DNA of 64,000 bases from Candidatus Koribacter versatilis Ellin345 (GCF_000014005.1 NC_008009.1:1302001-1366000); one strand, 5' to 3'. Positions 29,544 through 41,000 are shown, numbered from the stretch's first letter. Notes: a model not told the origin generated them from the sequence alone. Numbers and translations are program-made.

Positions 29544-29888
29544 ATGAGCCGAATTAAGGCGGTGTTTGCGTTCGTCATTATCATCGGAGTGGTGTACGTG
29601 TGCTACGTCATCGGGCCGCCGTACTTTAACAACTACCAATTCCAGGATGACCTGAACACGGAAGTTCGTTTCATGCAGAACGCCCGTAAGTCGGATGAAG
29701 AAATCAAGGCCGATATCATCAAGAAGGCCACTGATAACGGGATCCAGCTTACGCCGGCGCAGATCAGAATCAACCTGGTCGGCAAAACGATGACGGTGGA
29801 AGTTAACTATTCGGTTCACGTGGAACTGCCGGGCTATTCCAGCGACATCCAATTTCATCCTGTCGCGTCGAACACGTTGGTTATGTAG
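29544..29888 (+). CDS. Membrane-anchored small protein, unknown function (DUF4845-like)
   Basis: 114 aa. One N-terminal membrane helix (about 5-24) and a small outer domain with 'SDEEIKADIIKKATDNGI' and 'TVEVNYSVHVELPG'. The helix plus short alpha-beta domain resembles DUF4845 proteins. It is 36 nt after proS and followed by a terminator, so probably the last gene of that unit. Confidence 0.7.
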   Translation: MSRIKAVFAFVIIIGVVYVCYVIGPPYFNNYQFQDDLNTEVRFMQNARKSDEEIKADIIKKATDNGIQLTPAQIRINLVGKTMTVEVNYSVHVELPGYSSDIQFHPVASNTLVM

Positions 29889-29911
29889 TCTCCGGAATTG
29901 TTGCAAATTGT

Positions 29912-29938
29912 CAGGGTCCCCAATTTGGGACCCTGTTT
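29912..29938 (+). terminator. intrinsic terminator after the proS unit
   Basis: CAGGGTCCC (29912-29920), loop CAATTT, GGGACCCTG (29927-29935), then TTT. A perfect 9-bp stem. Confidence 0.8.
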
Positions 29939-30102
29939 GCCTTACAATAGAGGTTGCTCTGGCCCGGGTATCATGTGCCGCCCCCCTTTAGGGTGGGATG
30001 TGTCGTTTCGGCGGGAACGCGCGCGGCGAGTCATTTTGCGCAGCTAGGTAACAAAACGACGCCGAACGACGTCTCAATAAGAACGGCATCTCTGTTCAAA
30101 CT

Positions 30103-32775
30103 GTGGCTATCAAAATCAAAATCCCCAGCTTTTCCACCCTGAAGCGCTTGTCTGCCAGTAAGGGCAAGTCTCGCTCGCAGGCATCTGCAGAAGGATGGCG
30201 GCGCTACGAACGCGAAATCCGCCTCGGCGTCGCGGCGTTCATTGTTGTCTGCATCGTATTCTTCTCGGTCTTCACGTATTACTACGTCAAGTACCAGCGC
30301 ATCGTCGATCGCCGCATGAGCGGGCAGATCTTCGCTCCTTCCGCGAAGATCTATGCGCGTCCGGTCGAACTCGATGTGGGGGATCGAGCATCCGTCAGCG
30401 AGATTGCCGCGGACCTGCGTCGATCGGGGTACTCCGATGACGCGAAGGGTACCGATTTCGGGCGCTTTGAATTGCGCCACGGCGGAATCGAAATTTATCC
30501 CGGGCCGCAGTCGTACCACAGCTCTGATTCCGCGACCATCTACATTGCCGATGGCAAAGTTTCGCGCATTGCCGGTGGAAACGGCGGCGACCTTTCAGCT
30601 TACGAACTCGAACCGCAACTCGTGACCGCGCTTTTCCAGGGAGAAGATCGGTCGAAGCGGCAGATCGTGAAGTTCAACGAGATACCTAAGGTGATGGTGG
30701 ATGCTGTTCTCGCCATCGAAGACCGGCGTTTCTTCCAGCACGGCGGCGTGAATTATTACCGCCTTGCGGAAGCGGGGATCACTGACGTCTTGCATCATCA
30801 CCGGGGCCAAGGTGGCTCAACGCTGACGATGCAGCTTTCTCGCGGGTTCTTCCTGACACCAGAGAAGACGATGAAGAGGAAGTTCACTGAGATGCTCATC
30901 GCTATTGAGCTTGAGCAGCGCTTCAGCAAGCAACAGATTTTCGAACTGTATGCCAACCAAGTTCCGATGGGACAGCGCGGTTCCTACGGCATCAGCGGCT
31001 TTGGTGAAGCTGCACGCGCGTACTTCAATAAGGACATCAAGAACCTCACTTTGCCGGAAGCCGCGTTGCTCGCCGGACTCATTCAGCGTCCAAGTTATCT
31101 TTCGCCTTATCGCCACCCGGAGCGCGCACTCGATCGCCGCAACCTGGTACTGGATTCGATGGTTGAGACCGGCACCATTACGCGCGACGAGGCTGACAAG
31201 GCAAAGGCGACGCCCCTGAAGCTCGCCGCGCCAAACGTGGAAGCCAGCGATGCTCCTTACTTCGTCGACATGGTGAAGGACTTCCTGGGATCGAAGTATG
31301 GCGAAACCGACATCAACGAGAACCAGTACCGGATCTACACCTCGATTGATCCCGAGTTGCAAAAGGCCGCGGCTGAAGCGGTGGAAGTCGGCATCAAAGG
31401 CGTTGACGAGCAGGTGTTGAAGGCGCGTACGAAGAAGGTGAAAGTCGGGACAGGGAAGAACGCGAAGACGGACACCGAAGTGAAGCCGGGACCGGAAGCC
31501 CAGGTGGCGCTCGTCGCGATTGATCCGCACACGGGCGAGGTGCTGGCTCTGGTCGGCGGACGCAACTATGGCATGAGCCAATTGAATCACGCGATCGCCA
31601 AGCGTCCGACTGGTTCGATCTTCAAGCCCTTTGTTTATGCGGCTGCGATGAATACCGCGATCACCGGCGATCCTGCGCAGGCAGTTACGCCGGCATCGCT
31701 GGTGGACGATTCGCCGACGACATTCATGTATGGCGACCAGATTTACGAGCCGCGTAACTACAAAGCCGAGTATCACGGTCAGGTCACCGCGCGCTATGCA
31801 CTGGCGATGTCGTTGAACAACGCGACGGTGAAACTTGCCGAGCAGGTTGGGTATGACAACGTCGCGAACCTCGCGAAGAACGCCGGTATCGTCAGCGTAA
31901 AGGCGACGCCCGCCATGGCGCTCGGCGCCTATGACGCGACTCCACTTGAAATGGCGGGCGCGTATACGGTATTCGCCAACGGCGGCGTGCGTCTTTCGCC
32001 GACACTGGTAAAGAGCGTGCGCACGACGAAGGGCGATGTCGTAGACAACTTCCAGGCCGAGAGCCGCAATGTTCTCGATCCGCGCGTAGCGGCTGTCCTG
32101 ACAGACATGCTGCAAGGACCGGTGAATTATGGCACCGGCTACACGGTCCGCCAGCGGGGATTTACGGCGCCCGCGGCAGGGAAGACCGGCACTTCACACG
32201 ATGCCTGGTTCGCCGGCTACACCAGCAATCTTCTCTGCATTGTCTGGGTTGGATTCGACGACTATAGCGACATCAAACTTTCGGGTGCCGTCGCTGCCGC
32301 GCCTGTCTGGGCGGAATTTATGAAACGCGCTCAGAAGATTTCTCAGTACGAGGACATGAAGGGCTTCGGGCAGCCGTCGGGCGTGGTTTCAGTGGAACTC
32401 GACAAAGTGACCAACGATCTCGCGACGCCGTCGTGCCCGGAGACCTACACCGCATCGTTCGTCGCCGGAACAGAGCCGAAAGAAACCTGCGATCAAGCAC
32501 TCGGAGACCACCGCGGCATACTGTCGAAAATCTTCGGAGGAAGCGGCCAGCAAACCGTGTTGCCACCACCCACGACCAACGGGCCCGTGAACAACATGCC
32601 GCCTGCGCAAACGACCACTTCCGCGCAGCAGCAACAACAGGATCAGAACAAAAAGAAGAAGGGATTCTTCGGCAAGATTGCAGGGTTCTTCAAGAGCGAT
32701 GGCAGCGATGGTCAACAGTCGCAGCAGCAGAACCAAACCGATCCAAACAATAATGGAAGTGCCAGTCCGCATTAA
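30103..32775 (+). CDS. Class A penicillin-binding protein (PBP1b-like glycosyltransferase/transpeptidase)
   Basis: 890 aa. Cytoplasmic basic segment, one membrane helix (41-61), a UB2H-like region (about 75-165), then GT51 with catalytic E206 in 'AIEDRRFFQHGG' and 'QGGSTLTMQLSRG'. The transpeptidase domain has S505-x-x-K508 ('GSIFK'), S570-x-N572 ('SLNN') and K694-T-G. It polymerises and cross-links peptidoglycan in the periplasm. The tail (about 805-890) is rich in Gln, Asn and Pro with a KKKKGFFGKIAGFF patch, apparently disordered and possibly membrane-binding. GTG start; no good Shine-Dalgarno. Confidence 0.93.
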   Translation: MAIKIKIPSFSTLKRLSASKGKSRSQASAEGWRRYEREIRLGVAAFIVVCIVFFSVFTYYYVKYQRIVDRRMSGQIFAPSAKIYARPVELDVGDRASVSEIAADLRRSGYSDDAKGTDFGRFELRHGGIEIYPGPQSYHSSDSATIYIADGKVSRIAGGNGGDLSAYELEPQLVTALFQGEDRSKRQIVKFNEIPKVMVDAVLAIEDRRFFQHGGVNYYRLAEAGITDVLHHHRGQGGSTLTMQLSRGFFLTPEKTMKRKFTEMLIAIELEQRFSKQQIFELYANQVPMGQRGSYGISGFGEAARAYFNKDIKNLTLPEAALLAGLIQRPSYLSPYRHPERALDRRNLVLDSMVETGTITRDEADKAKATPLKLAAPNVEASDAPYFVDMVKDFLGSKYGETDINENQYRIYTSIDPELQKAAAEAVEVGIKGVDEQVLKARTKKVKVGTGKNAKTDTEVKPGPEAQVALVAIDPHTGEVLALVGGRNYGMSQLNHAIAKRPTGSIFKPFVYAAAMNTAITGDPAQAVTPASLVDDSPTTFMYGDQIYEPRNYKAEYHGQVTARYALAMSLNNATVKLAEQVGYDNVANLAKNAGIVSVKATPAMALGAYDATPLEMAGAYTVFANGGVRLSPTLVKSVRTTKGDVVDNFQAESRNVLDPRVAAVLTDMLQGPVNYGTGYTVRQRGFTAPAAGKTGTSHDAWFAGYTSNLLCIVWVGFDDYSDIKLSGAVAAAPVWAEFMKRAQKISQYEDMKGFGQPSGVVSVELDKVTNDLATPSCPETYTASFVAGTEPKETCDQALGDHRGILSKIFGGSGQQTVLPPPTTNGPVNNMPPAQTTTSAQQQQQDQNKKKKGFFGKIAGFFKSDGSDGQQSQQQNQTDPNNNGSASPH

Positions 32776-33133
32776 ACAATGCTTTGGACGCTCTCCAGCC
32801 GGCGCAAAATTCCATAGTCCAGAGTAGAAGGTTTCAACCGCGCTCTCTTAGGTTGGAAATCGCGCTTTCCGTTAAACCGTTTCAACTTTTTTGCCATTTC
32901 CTGCCACTCTAGTACTAGCTTTTGTAGTAGACTCCCGCCACTTTGGTTTTGGTCCTCGTTGCGCCCTCGCAACGAACCTGTGGATTCGCGCTTCGCGCGT
33001 TGTTGTTTGGGTCAGTGAAAAACAGAAAGTCAGACGTTAAACCCCCTTCGCTTGCTTGGAGTTTGGGCCCCTTTTCCGTGCAGATCGAGGATTCTCCCTT
33101 TCCATGTTCCGACTTAACAATTCAGGAGATGCG
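32776..33133. other. Intergenic region of 358 nt, one hairpin, no gene seen
   Basis: Contains a perfect 8-bp hairpin TCGTTGCG-CCCT-CGCAACGA (32956-32975). I see no clear promoter or coding frame; the segment probably holds the promoter of the large secreted protein. Confidence 0.5.
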
Positions 33134-36100
33134 ATGTCTCGAAGCTCGATACGTTGGCTTACAAGTGTGTTTAGTCTCTCCCTCCTCCTCTCCCCCGCGC
33201 TCCGTGCGCAAAACCAGGCAGACAATCAGACTCATCGAGTCGGCGAACCATTCGTCATTTGGGAACTGAAGCACGACGTCTCGCCACCACTGCGCGACAT
33301 GGCGCGCTGGTCGCAACCGCCTCACGCCAAACACGAAGCTGAACCGGTGCGCAGGATTCCAATGCCGCCATTTCCGCCAGCACAGCAGGACGCCGTGATC
33401 CAGCGGCAATCGCTGACCACGAATCTTGCCGCCAGCACAGGCTTGAACTTTGAAGGCCTTGGCAACGGCCAATATGGATTCACGGTCAACAGTGCTCCGC
33501 CCGATACAGACGGATACGTCGGCACCACGCAGTACGTGCAGGAAGTAAACAGCTCGTATGCGGTGTTCAATAAATCCACCGGCGCGCTGATTGCGGGGCC
33601 ATTTGGGACTAACTCTTTGTGGAGTGGCTTCGGCGGCGGTTGCCAATCGAACGATGACGGCGACGGCATCGTGCTTTTCGATAAGGCTGCGCAGCGCTGG
33701 GTCATCACCCAGTTCTCGGTGTCGAGCACCCCGTACTTGGAGTGCATAGCGGTTTCGACCTCGGCGGACGCGACCGGCACGTACACCCGCTACTCGTTCC
33801 AATACTCCAACTTCCCGGACTACCCGAAGCTTGGTGTATGGCCCGACGGCTACTACATGTCGTTCAACATGTTCAACGGAACGACGAATGCGTTCCTTGG
33901 CGCCCAGGCTTGCGTTGCCAACCGCGCCAAGATGATCGCCGGCCAGACCGCGAACCAAGTCTGCTTCCAGCAGAGCTCTTCGGTCGGCGGGTTGTTGCCT
34001 TCGGATCTCGACGGCGCGACGCCTCCACCGACCGGAGCACCCGACTATTACTTCACCTACGGAACCAATTCGCTCCAGATGTACAAGTTCCACGTGGATT
34101 GGACGACAACGTCGAACTCGACATTCACGGGCCCGACGAACATCAGCGTTGCTTCCTTCACCCCGCTTTGCAGCGGCGGCACTTGCGTTCCGCAGCCGAG
34201 CACGACGAACAAACTGGACTCACTCGCCGATCGCTTAATGTTCCGCGTGGCTTATCGCAACTTCGGTTCACATGAATCGTTGGCGATCAGCCATTCCGTA
34301 ACGGGCGGCGTGCGCTGGTACGAAATCCAAAACCCGGCAGGAACACCCACCGTAGCGCAGCAGGGAACGTTCGGTCCTGACGGCAGTACACGCTGGATGC
34401 CGAGCGTTGCAATGGACCAGGCTGGCGACATGGCCATCGGTTACAGCGTGTCCAGTTCGTCGGTATCGCCATCGGTGCGCATTAGCGGCCGCGTGCCGAC
34501 CGATCCTTCCGGCACTCTGGAAACAGAAACCAGCGTGGTAGCGGGCGCGGGATCGCAGAACGGAACACTTACCCGCTGGGGCGACTATAGCGCGATGACG
34601 GTGGACCCGGTGGACGACTGTACCTTCTGGTTCACGGAAGAGTACATGAAGACCACGGGAACCTTTAACTGGAACACGCGTATCGTTTCGTTCAAGTTTC
34701 CCGGTTGCGGTTCGAGTGGTCCCACGGGATCGGTCAGCCCGACGAGTCTGACTTTCGCGAGCACGACGGTCGGCAGCACGAGCGCTTCCCAACCCATAAC
34801 CCTCAGCAATAGCAGTTCCACCGCGTTGAGCATTACCAGCATCGCGGCGAGCGGCGACTTTGCGCAAACCAACAATTGCGGTAGTTCACTGGCCGCAAAC
34901 TCCTCGTGCACCATCAACGTTACGTTTACTCCAACTGCCACTGGCACACGGACGGGAACTCTCACCGTCAGTGATAACGCAAGCAATTCACCGCAGACGG
35001 TGAGCCTCACAGGAACCGGCGCGAGCAGCGGTACGCCGCAAGCAACGCTGAGTCCGACGAGCCTCACTTTCGGCAGCACAAATGTCGGCACCACCAGCGC
35101 AGCGCAGAACATCACGCTGACGAATGGAGGATCCGCTACGCTGAGCATCAGCGGTATCGGTATCAGCGGCGACTTTGCCCAGTCCAACAACTGCGGTACT
35201 TCGGTTGGTGCAGGTGGAAGTTGCACCATCAGCGTAACTTTCACTCCCACGACGACGGGCACGCGTACCGGCACGCTCTCGGTTACGGACAACGCCACTG
35301 GCAGTCCGCAATCGGCAGGCCTGACGGGCACGGGTGCAACCGGCGGTGGAGGTGGTCCGCAGACCGCGCTCTACAGCAGCACATTGAAAGCGCCGCAGTG
35401 CGCGACGGTTGGCTCCTCGTGCGACTCCGGTACTTCGCTGCTGAACGGTCGCGACACGATGTCGGGGGGCGCCGAGCCGAACCAGCCGAACACGATCAAC
35501 AGCTCGTGTGCGGATGGTACGTCGGGCACCTACCACTCGGATGAGTCCGTTGATCGCGTGCAGATCGCGACCAGCGATGGCACCTCGTTCGCACCGGGCA
35601 AGACTGTGACGGTCAGTGCTACGGTGTGGGCCTACAGCACATATACCTCCGACCACTTGGATCTCTACTACGCGGCGAACGCTAACAGCCCGACGTGGAC
35701 AGCGATCCAGACCAATATCACTCCCGCCGGCAGCGGTGCACGGACGATCACCGGTACTTTCACGTTGCCTTCGGGCAGCTTGCAGGCGGTACGTGCCAAC
35801 TTCCGCTACCAGGGATCCGCGTCATCCTGCAGTACCGGCGCCTACGACGATCATGATGATCTCGTGTTCGCCGTTGGCTCGGCGGCCCCGGACTACTCTC
35901 TCTCTGCTTCTCCGAGCAGCGTGAGTGTGATCCAGGGTTCGAACGCAAACAGCACGATCACCGTGACGCCAACGGGTGGCTTCAGCGGATCGGTTTCGTT
36001 GTCTGCCTCCGGCTTGCCGGCCGGCGTGACCGCGGTCTTCAATCCGACGAGCACCACCAGCACGAGCACGTTGACGTTCACCGCAAGCAGTACAGCCACG

Positions 36101-36715
36101 CTGGGCACTTCCACGGTGACGATCACGGGAACGTCCGGCACCACTACTCACACAACCAATGTCACGCTGACGGTGAATTCACCGGGCGGCGGTGCACAAA
36201 CGGCGGTCTACAGCAGCACACTGAAAGCGCCGCAATGCGCTTCCAGCGGAACATCGTGCGATTCAGGTACGTCACTGTTACTCGGACGCGGCACGATGTC
36301 GGGTGGCACGGAAGTGAACCATCCCAACACGATCAACAACTCGTGTACTGACGGCAACTCAGGCACCTTCCACTCCGACGAATCGAACGATCGACTTGTG
36401 ATCGCTTCGACCGATGGAACCGCGTTGACCCACGGCAAGACCGCGAAGATTACTGCGACGGTCTGGGCGTGGAACACCGGTTCCTCCGACTCTCTCGACC
36501 TGTACTACGCTGCCAACGCCAGCAGTCCGACTTGGGTGCTGATTGGAACACTCACGCCGACCGCGGGCGGACAGCAGACGTTGTCCACCACATTCACTCT
36601 GCCGACCGGAAGCGTGCAGGCAATTCGAGCGAACTTCCGTTACCAGGGATCCGCATCGTCGTGTAGCACCGGTTCCTACGACGATCACGACGACTTGGTG
36701 TTCGCGGTGCAATAA
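33134..36715 (+). CDS. Large secreted modular protein with duplicated Cys modules
   Basis: 1193 aa. Signal peptide 1-25. Residues about 95-530 form a conserved acidobacterial exported domain ('PPDTDGYVGTTQYVQEVNSS', 'YAVFNKSTGALIAGPF') of unknown function. Two choice-of-anchor-D/ASH modules follow (about 531-636 and 638-737; 'SPTSLTFASTTVGS', 'NNCGSSL...SCTINVTFTP'). A module of about 172 residues then occurs twice (742-916 and 1021-1193), split by one Ig/BACON-like module (919-1016). Each copy has 'STLKAPQC', 'CDSGTSLL' and 'NFRYQGSASSCS'. It probably acts at the cell surface. ATG 33134 has AGGAG 5 nt upstream. Confidence 0.8.
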   Translation: MSRSSIRWLTSVFSLSLLLSPALRAQNQADNQTHRVGEPFVIWELKHDVSPPLRDMARWSQPPHAKHEAEPVRRIPMPPFPPAQQDAVIQRQSLTTNLAASTGLNFEGLGNGQYGFTVNSAPPDTDGYVGTTQYVQEVNSSYAVFNKSTGALIAGPFGTNSLWSGFGGGCQSNDDGDGIVLFDKAAQRWVITQFSVSSTPYLECIAVSTSADATGTYTRYSFQYSNFPDYPKLGVWPDGYYMSFNMFNGTTNAFLGAQACVANRAKMIAGQTANQVCFQQSSSVGGLLPSDLDGATPPPTGAPDYYFTYGTNSLQMYKFHVDWTTTSNSTFTGPTNISVASFTPLCSGGTCVPQPSTTNKLDSLADRLMFRVAYRNFGSHESLAISHSVTGGVRWYEIQNPAGTPTVAQQGTFGPDGSTRWMPSVAMDQAGDMAIGYSVSSSSVSPSVRISGRVPTDPSGTLETETSVVAGAGSQNGTLTRWGDYSAMTVDPVDDCTFWFTEEYMKTTGTFNWNTRIVSFKFPGCGSSGPTGSVSPTSLTFASTTVGSTSASQPITLSNSSSTALSITSIAASGDFAQTNNCGSSLAANSSCTINVTFTPTATGTRTGTLTVSDNASNSPQTVSLTGTGASSGTPQATLSPTSLTFGSTNVGTTSAAQNITLTNGGSATLSISGIGISGDFAQSNNCGTSVGAGGSCTISVTFTPTTTGTRTGTLSVTDNATGSPQSAGLTGTGATGGGGGPQTALYSSTLKAPQCATVGSSCDSGTSLLNGRDTMSGGAEPNQPNTINSSCADGTSGTYHSDESVDRVQIATSDGTSFAPGKTVTVSATVWAYSTYTSDHLDLYYAANANSPTWTAIQTNITPAGSGARTITGTFTLPSGSLQAVRANFRYQGSASSCSTGAYDDHDDLVFAVGSAAPDYSLSASPSSVSVIQGSNANSTITVTPTGGFSGSVSLSASGLPAGVTAVFNPTSTTSTSTLTFTASSTATLGTSTVTITGTSGTTTHTTNVTLTVNSPGGGAQTAVYSSTLKAPQCASSGTSCDSGTSLLLGRGTMSGGTEVNHPNTINNSCTDGNSGTFHSDESNDRLVIASTDGTALTHGKTAKITATVWAWNTGSSDSLDLYYAANASSPTWVLIGTLTPTAGGQQTLSTTFTLPTGSVQAIRANFRYQGSASSCSTGSYDDHDDLVFAVQ

Positions 36716-36730
36716 CCATTGTTCTCACGG

Positions 36731-36760
36731 ACCCGGGCGTTATTGCCCGGGTTTTTTTTT
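36731..36760 (+). terminator. strong intrinsic terminator
   Basis: ACCCGGGC, loop GTTATT, GCCCGGGT, then a run of nine T (36752-36760). Confidence 0.92.
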
Positions 36761-36933
36761 GCAAAAAGTGCCGCGTTGTTCGCGCTGAGACGAGCTATAC
36801 CTGCCCGGTAATCCGCGCCTGATAACGGTTCCATCAAATAGAAGGAACTATTTGTGTTGCGAGAATATCGACGTTCTTGAATCCAGTGGCTCGCGACCGA
36901 CATCTGTTAGTGGCACGTGGGGTTTTTATCAGA

Positions 36934-38028
36934 ATGGCTGGATTAAGAAAACTGTCGGTCCTATTGGCTTTTGCTTTTGCAGCACTGTGCCTTTTGACGA
37001 ATGTCGCCTGCACCAGTACTGAAGCGAAGCAGCCTGCGCCACAAGCACTTCCCGTGAAAACCAGTTCAATTCAGCTGCAGCAGGTGCCGCAAGTGGGCGA
37101 ATTCGTAGCGACCGTGAAATCGCGGCGTTCCGCCAGCATTCAACCGCAAGTGGATGGCTCGCTGACAAGAATCCTGGTGAAGTCCGGGGACAGCGTGCGC
37201 GCCGGACAAGTCCTGATGACGATCGATCCGCTGAAGCAACAGGCGACCGTTGACCAGCAGCGCAGCACCGAGGCCCAGAAAAAGGCCACGCTCGATTACA
37301 ACGAGCGCGAACTGGAGCGCCAGAAGGCCCTGTTTGAATCGGGCGTGACCAGCAAACGCGATTATGAAATTGCGCTGCAGAACTATCAGAACTCCAAGGC
37401 TGACTGGGAAGCCTCGACGGCAGCTCGCGTCACCCAGCAGCGGCAGCTCGCGTATTACAACCTGACTGCGCCTTTCGCCGGGATCGTGGGCGATATTCCC
37501 GTTCACATTGGCGATTACGTTTCGCCCCAAACGCTGCTTACAACGGTGGATGAGAACGCGGAACTCGAGGCCTACATCTACATCCCAACCGACCGCACTG
37601 CCGACATCCGCATGGGTTTGCCCGTGCAAATCGTTACCAGCAAGGGAGAACTCATCGAAGCAACCAAGGTGGATTTCATCTCGCCCCAAGTGGATAACGC
37701 ATTGCAGGGCATCCTGGTGAAAGCTCCTCTTCACGGTTCGTTGGAAAAGTTCCGTAATGCCCAGCTGATCAAGGCGCGCGTGGTGTGGAACACTTCGCCA
37801 ACTCCCACAGTTCCTGTGCTTGCGGTCACGCGGATCGGCGGCCAGCCGTTCGTCTATGTCGCAGCACAGACGGACAAGGGAACTGTCGCGAAACAACGCT
37901 CGGTTGTATTGGGCGACACCGTTGGGAATGACTACGCGGTTACGAGTGGTCTGCAACCCGGCGACAAAGTGATCGTCTCTGGGATCCAGTTCCTCGCAGA
38001 CGGCGTACCGGTGCAACCGATCAGTTAG
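36934..38028 (+). CDS. RND efflux periplasmic adaptor (membrane fusion protein)
   Basis: 364 aa. N-terminal signal with a lipobox-like 'LTNVAC' (about residues 22-27), so probably a lipoprotein anchored in the inner membrane. Lipoyl/barrel-sandwich halves 'RRSASIQPQVDGSLTRILVKSG' (short core VDGSLTRILV) and 'LTAPFAGIVGDIPVHIGDYV' flank a helical hairpin rich in Gln, Lys and Glu. Beta-barrel and membrane-proximal domains follow. It links the RND pump to an outer-membrane channel, which is not in the window. ATG 36934 is preferred; TTG 36877 would put 19 residues before the signal. Confidence 0.85.
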   Translation: MAGLRKLSVLLAFAFAALCLLTNVACTSTEAKQPAPQALPVKTSSIQLQQVPQVGEFVATVKSRRSASIQPQVDGSLTRILVKSGDSVRAGQVLMTIDPLKQQATVDQQRSTEAQKKATLDYNERELERQKALFESGVTSKRDYEIALQNYQNSKADWEASTAARVTQQRQLAYYNLTAPFAGIVGDIPVHIGDYVSPQTLLTTVDENAELEAYIYIPTDRTADIRMGLPVQIVTSKGELIEATKVDFISPQVDNALQGILVKAPLHGSLEKFRNAQLIKARVVWNTSPTPTVPVLAVTRIGGQPFVYVAAQTDKGTVAKQRSVVLGDTVGNDYAVTSGLQPGDKVIVSGIQFLADGVPVQPIS

Positions 38029-38087
38029 AAAATATCCACGACAACATCGTCCGAGAGGATCGGCGATGCCCACACAGGAGTTGGACT

Positions 38088-41000
38088 GTGGTTGACTTCT
38101 TTATCAAGCGCCCCATTTTCGCGACCGTATGTGCGTTGCTGATTATCCTGGCGGGCGCGGTTTGCATCCCGACGTTGCCGATCTCGCTGTATCCCGAGCT
38201 TGCTCCCCCACAGGTTACTGTGACGAGCAATTACGTCGGCGCGAACGCTCAAGTGGTGGAGTCTGCGGTCACCACTCCGCTTGAACAGCAGATCAACGGT
38301 GTGGAGGGCATGCACTACATCTCGTCCACCAGTTCCAACGACGGCACCAGCAGCATCAACGTCACGTTTCGTACCGGGTACGACTTAAACATCGCCGCCG
38401 TCGACGTGCAGAACCGCGTCGCGGCTGCGCAAGGACGGCTCCCGCAGGAAATCAAAAACACTGGCGTTACCATCACGAAGGCGAATCCGAACTTCGTTTT
38501 TGCCGCCGGTTTTTACTCGCCCGACAACACTCTTTCCAACCAATACATTTCGAACTATCTCGACGTTTACGTGAAAGATGCGCTCAAGCGAATCCAGGGC
38601 GTGGGCGATGTAGTGATCTTCGGCGAACGCAAGTACGCCATGCGCATCTGGCTCGATCCCACGAAGCTCGCCGCGCGCCAACTCACGGCTGCTGACGTCG
38701 TAGCGGCGCTCCAGGAGCAGAACGTCGAAATTCCAGCTGGACAACTCGGGCGTCCGCCGGCAGATCCCAAGCAGAACTTCCAGGTCACGCTACGCGCTGT
38801 TGGACGGCTCTCTGACCCGCGAGAGTTCGAAGACATCATCCTCAAGAGCACCAAGAACGGAATCGTTCAACTCAAGGACGTTGGCCATGCGGAAGTCGGC
38901 GCCGAGAATTACGATACCAACCTGCTCTACAGCGGACACGAGGCGATCGGTATCGGTGTACAGCAGCTATCGAACGCGAATGCGCTTGAAGTCGACAAAG
39001 CGGCCAAAGCCGAACTGGCTGAGCTCTCCAAGTCTTTTCCTCCCGGCATCAAGTACGTGGTTGCCTTTGACACGACGACCGTGGTTGGCGATTCCGTAAA
39101 AGAGGTCATCACCACACTCGAAGAAGCAGTGTTGATCGTCATCATCGTGATCTTCCTCTTCCTTCTCGATTGGCGCGCAACGATCATTCCGGCGGTCACG
39201 ATCCCGGTTTCCTTGATTGGCACATTTGCCTTCATCAAGATGTTCGGGTTCTCGATCAACTCGCTCACGTTGTTCGGCATTACTTTGGCGACGGGGTTGG
39301 TGGTCGACGACGCTATCGTCGTCATCGAAAACGCCCAGCGGCACATCAACCAAGACCATACCGATCCACATCGCGCAACCTCGGTCGCTATGGCGGAGGT
39401 ATCCAGCGCCGTAGTTGCAACATCGCTGGTTCTGATCTCAGTCTTTGTCCCGGTATCGTTTTTCCCCGGCACCACCGGTATTCTCTACCGCCAGTTCTCG
39501 CTGACTATCGCTTTCTCAATCGCGATATCCCTATTCAACGCGCTCACGCTCTCGCCGGCATTGGCGGCCATCTTGTTGCGCAGCGAAGAGAAGAAGTACG
39601 GCATGCTCGATTGGACGCGGAGCAAAACCATCTCGGGTGGCTATCGCAAAATCGCGCACGGGATTGACGACGCCATCCACGGCCTGGGTGCGTGGTATGG
39701 AAAAGTTATTGGAACAGTCTTGCGCTTGCGCTACGTGATGCTGGCACTCTTTGTGGCTGGTCTCGTGGCCACCGGATACATGTACGTCCACGTGCCTACG
39801 GGTTTCGTTCCGCAGGAAGACCAGAACTATTTCATTACCGTCGTGCAGGCTCCGCAGGGTGCCTCGCTCGCGTACACGACGTCGATCGCCAAGCAGGCAG
39901 AGCAGATCCTGCGCGCCGATCCAGATGTCTTTGGCACCTTCGCGGTACCTGGTTTCTCTCTGACCGGAGGTAGTTCGTCCAACTACGGTCTGATCTTTGC
40001 GCCTCTGAAGCCGATCGACGAGCGCAAGGGCAAGGGCCATGCTGCAAGCGACATCGTGGCGAGGATAGGACCAAAGCTTTTCTCGGTTCCGGGCGCGATT
40101 ATCGTTCCCTTCGAACCTCCCGCCATCCAAGGTATCGGTAGCTTTGGCGGATTCCAGTTCCAATTGCAGGACCTCGGCCGCAACACGCTGCAGGATCTCG
40201 ACGTTGTCGCGCACAAGATCATCGGGGCTAGTCGTCAGCGGCAGGACCTGGCGGGATTGTTCACGAGCTATACGGCGAACGATCCCCAGGAACTCGTTGA
40301 GATCGATCGCCAGAAGGCAAAGGCCATGGGCGTGCCGATCAGCCAGATCACCCAGGCTCTGGGCGTGTATATGGGGTCGGAGTATGTGAACGACTTCGAT
40401 TTCAACAATCGGTCCTACCGCGTTTACGTCCAGGCCGATCAACCGTTCCGCATGACGGCACGCGACATTCGTCAATATTATGTGCGCTCTGACACCAACG
40501 GTCTCGTACCTCTTGAAAACATCGTCACGCTGAAAGAAACCTCCGGCCCGCAGGTCATCAATCACTTCAACCTGTTCCGGTCCGCCGAAATCGATGGCGC
40601 TCCGGCTCCGGGCTTTAGCTCCAGCCACGGACTGGAAGCAATGCAGGAACTCGCGCATCAGAACATGATCCAGGGCATGTCATTCCAATGGAGCGGCCTT
40701 GCGCTGGAAGAAGTCGAAGCTGGCGGCAAAGCGATCCTCATCTTCGCGCTCGGCATTCTCGTGGTGTATCTCACGCTTTCCGCGCAATACGAGAGCTTCG
40801 CGTTGCCATTCATCATTCTGCTGGCGGTTCCGACTGCTGTGCTGGGGGCGTTGTCGTTTATCTCTTTACGCGGATTGGTGAACGATGTCTACGTACAAAT
40901 CGGGCTGGTGATGCTCATTGGCCTTTCGGCGAAAAATTCAATTTTGATCGTCGAGTTTGCCGAGCAGCTCATCGAGCAAGGTCGCTCGATCACCGAAGCC

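Noticed and set aside
32941-33020. Possible riboswitch before the large secreted protein
   Set aside because: Only one simple hairpin and no known conserved core could be recognised.
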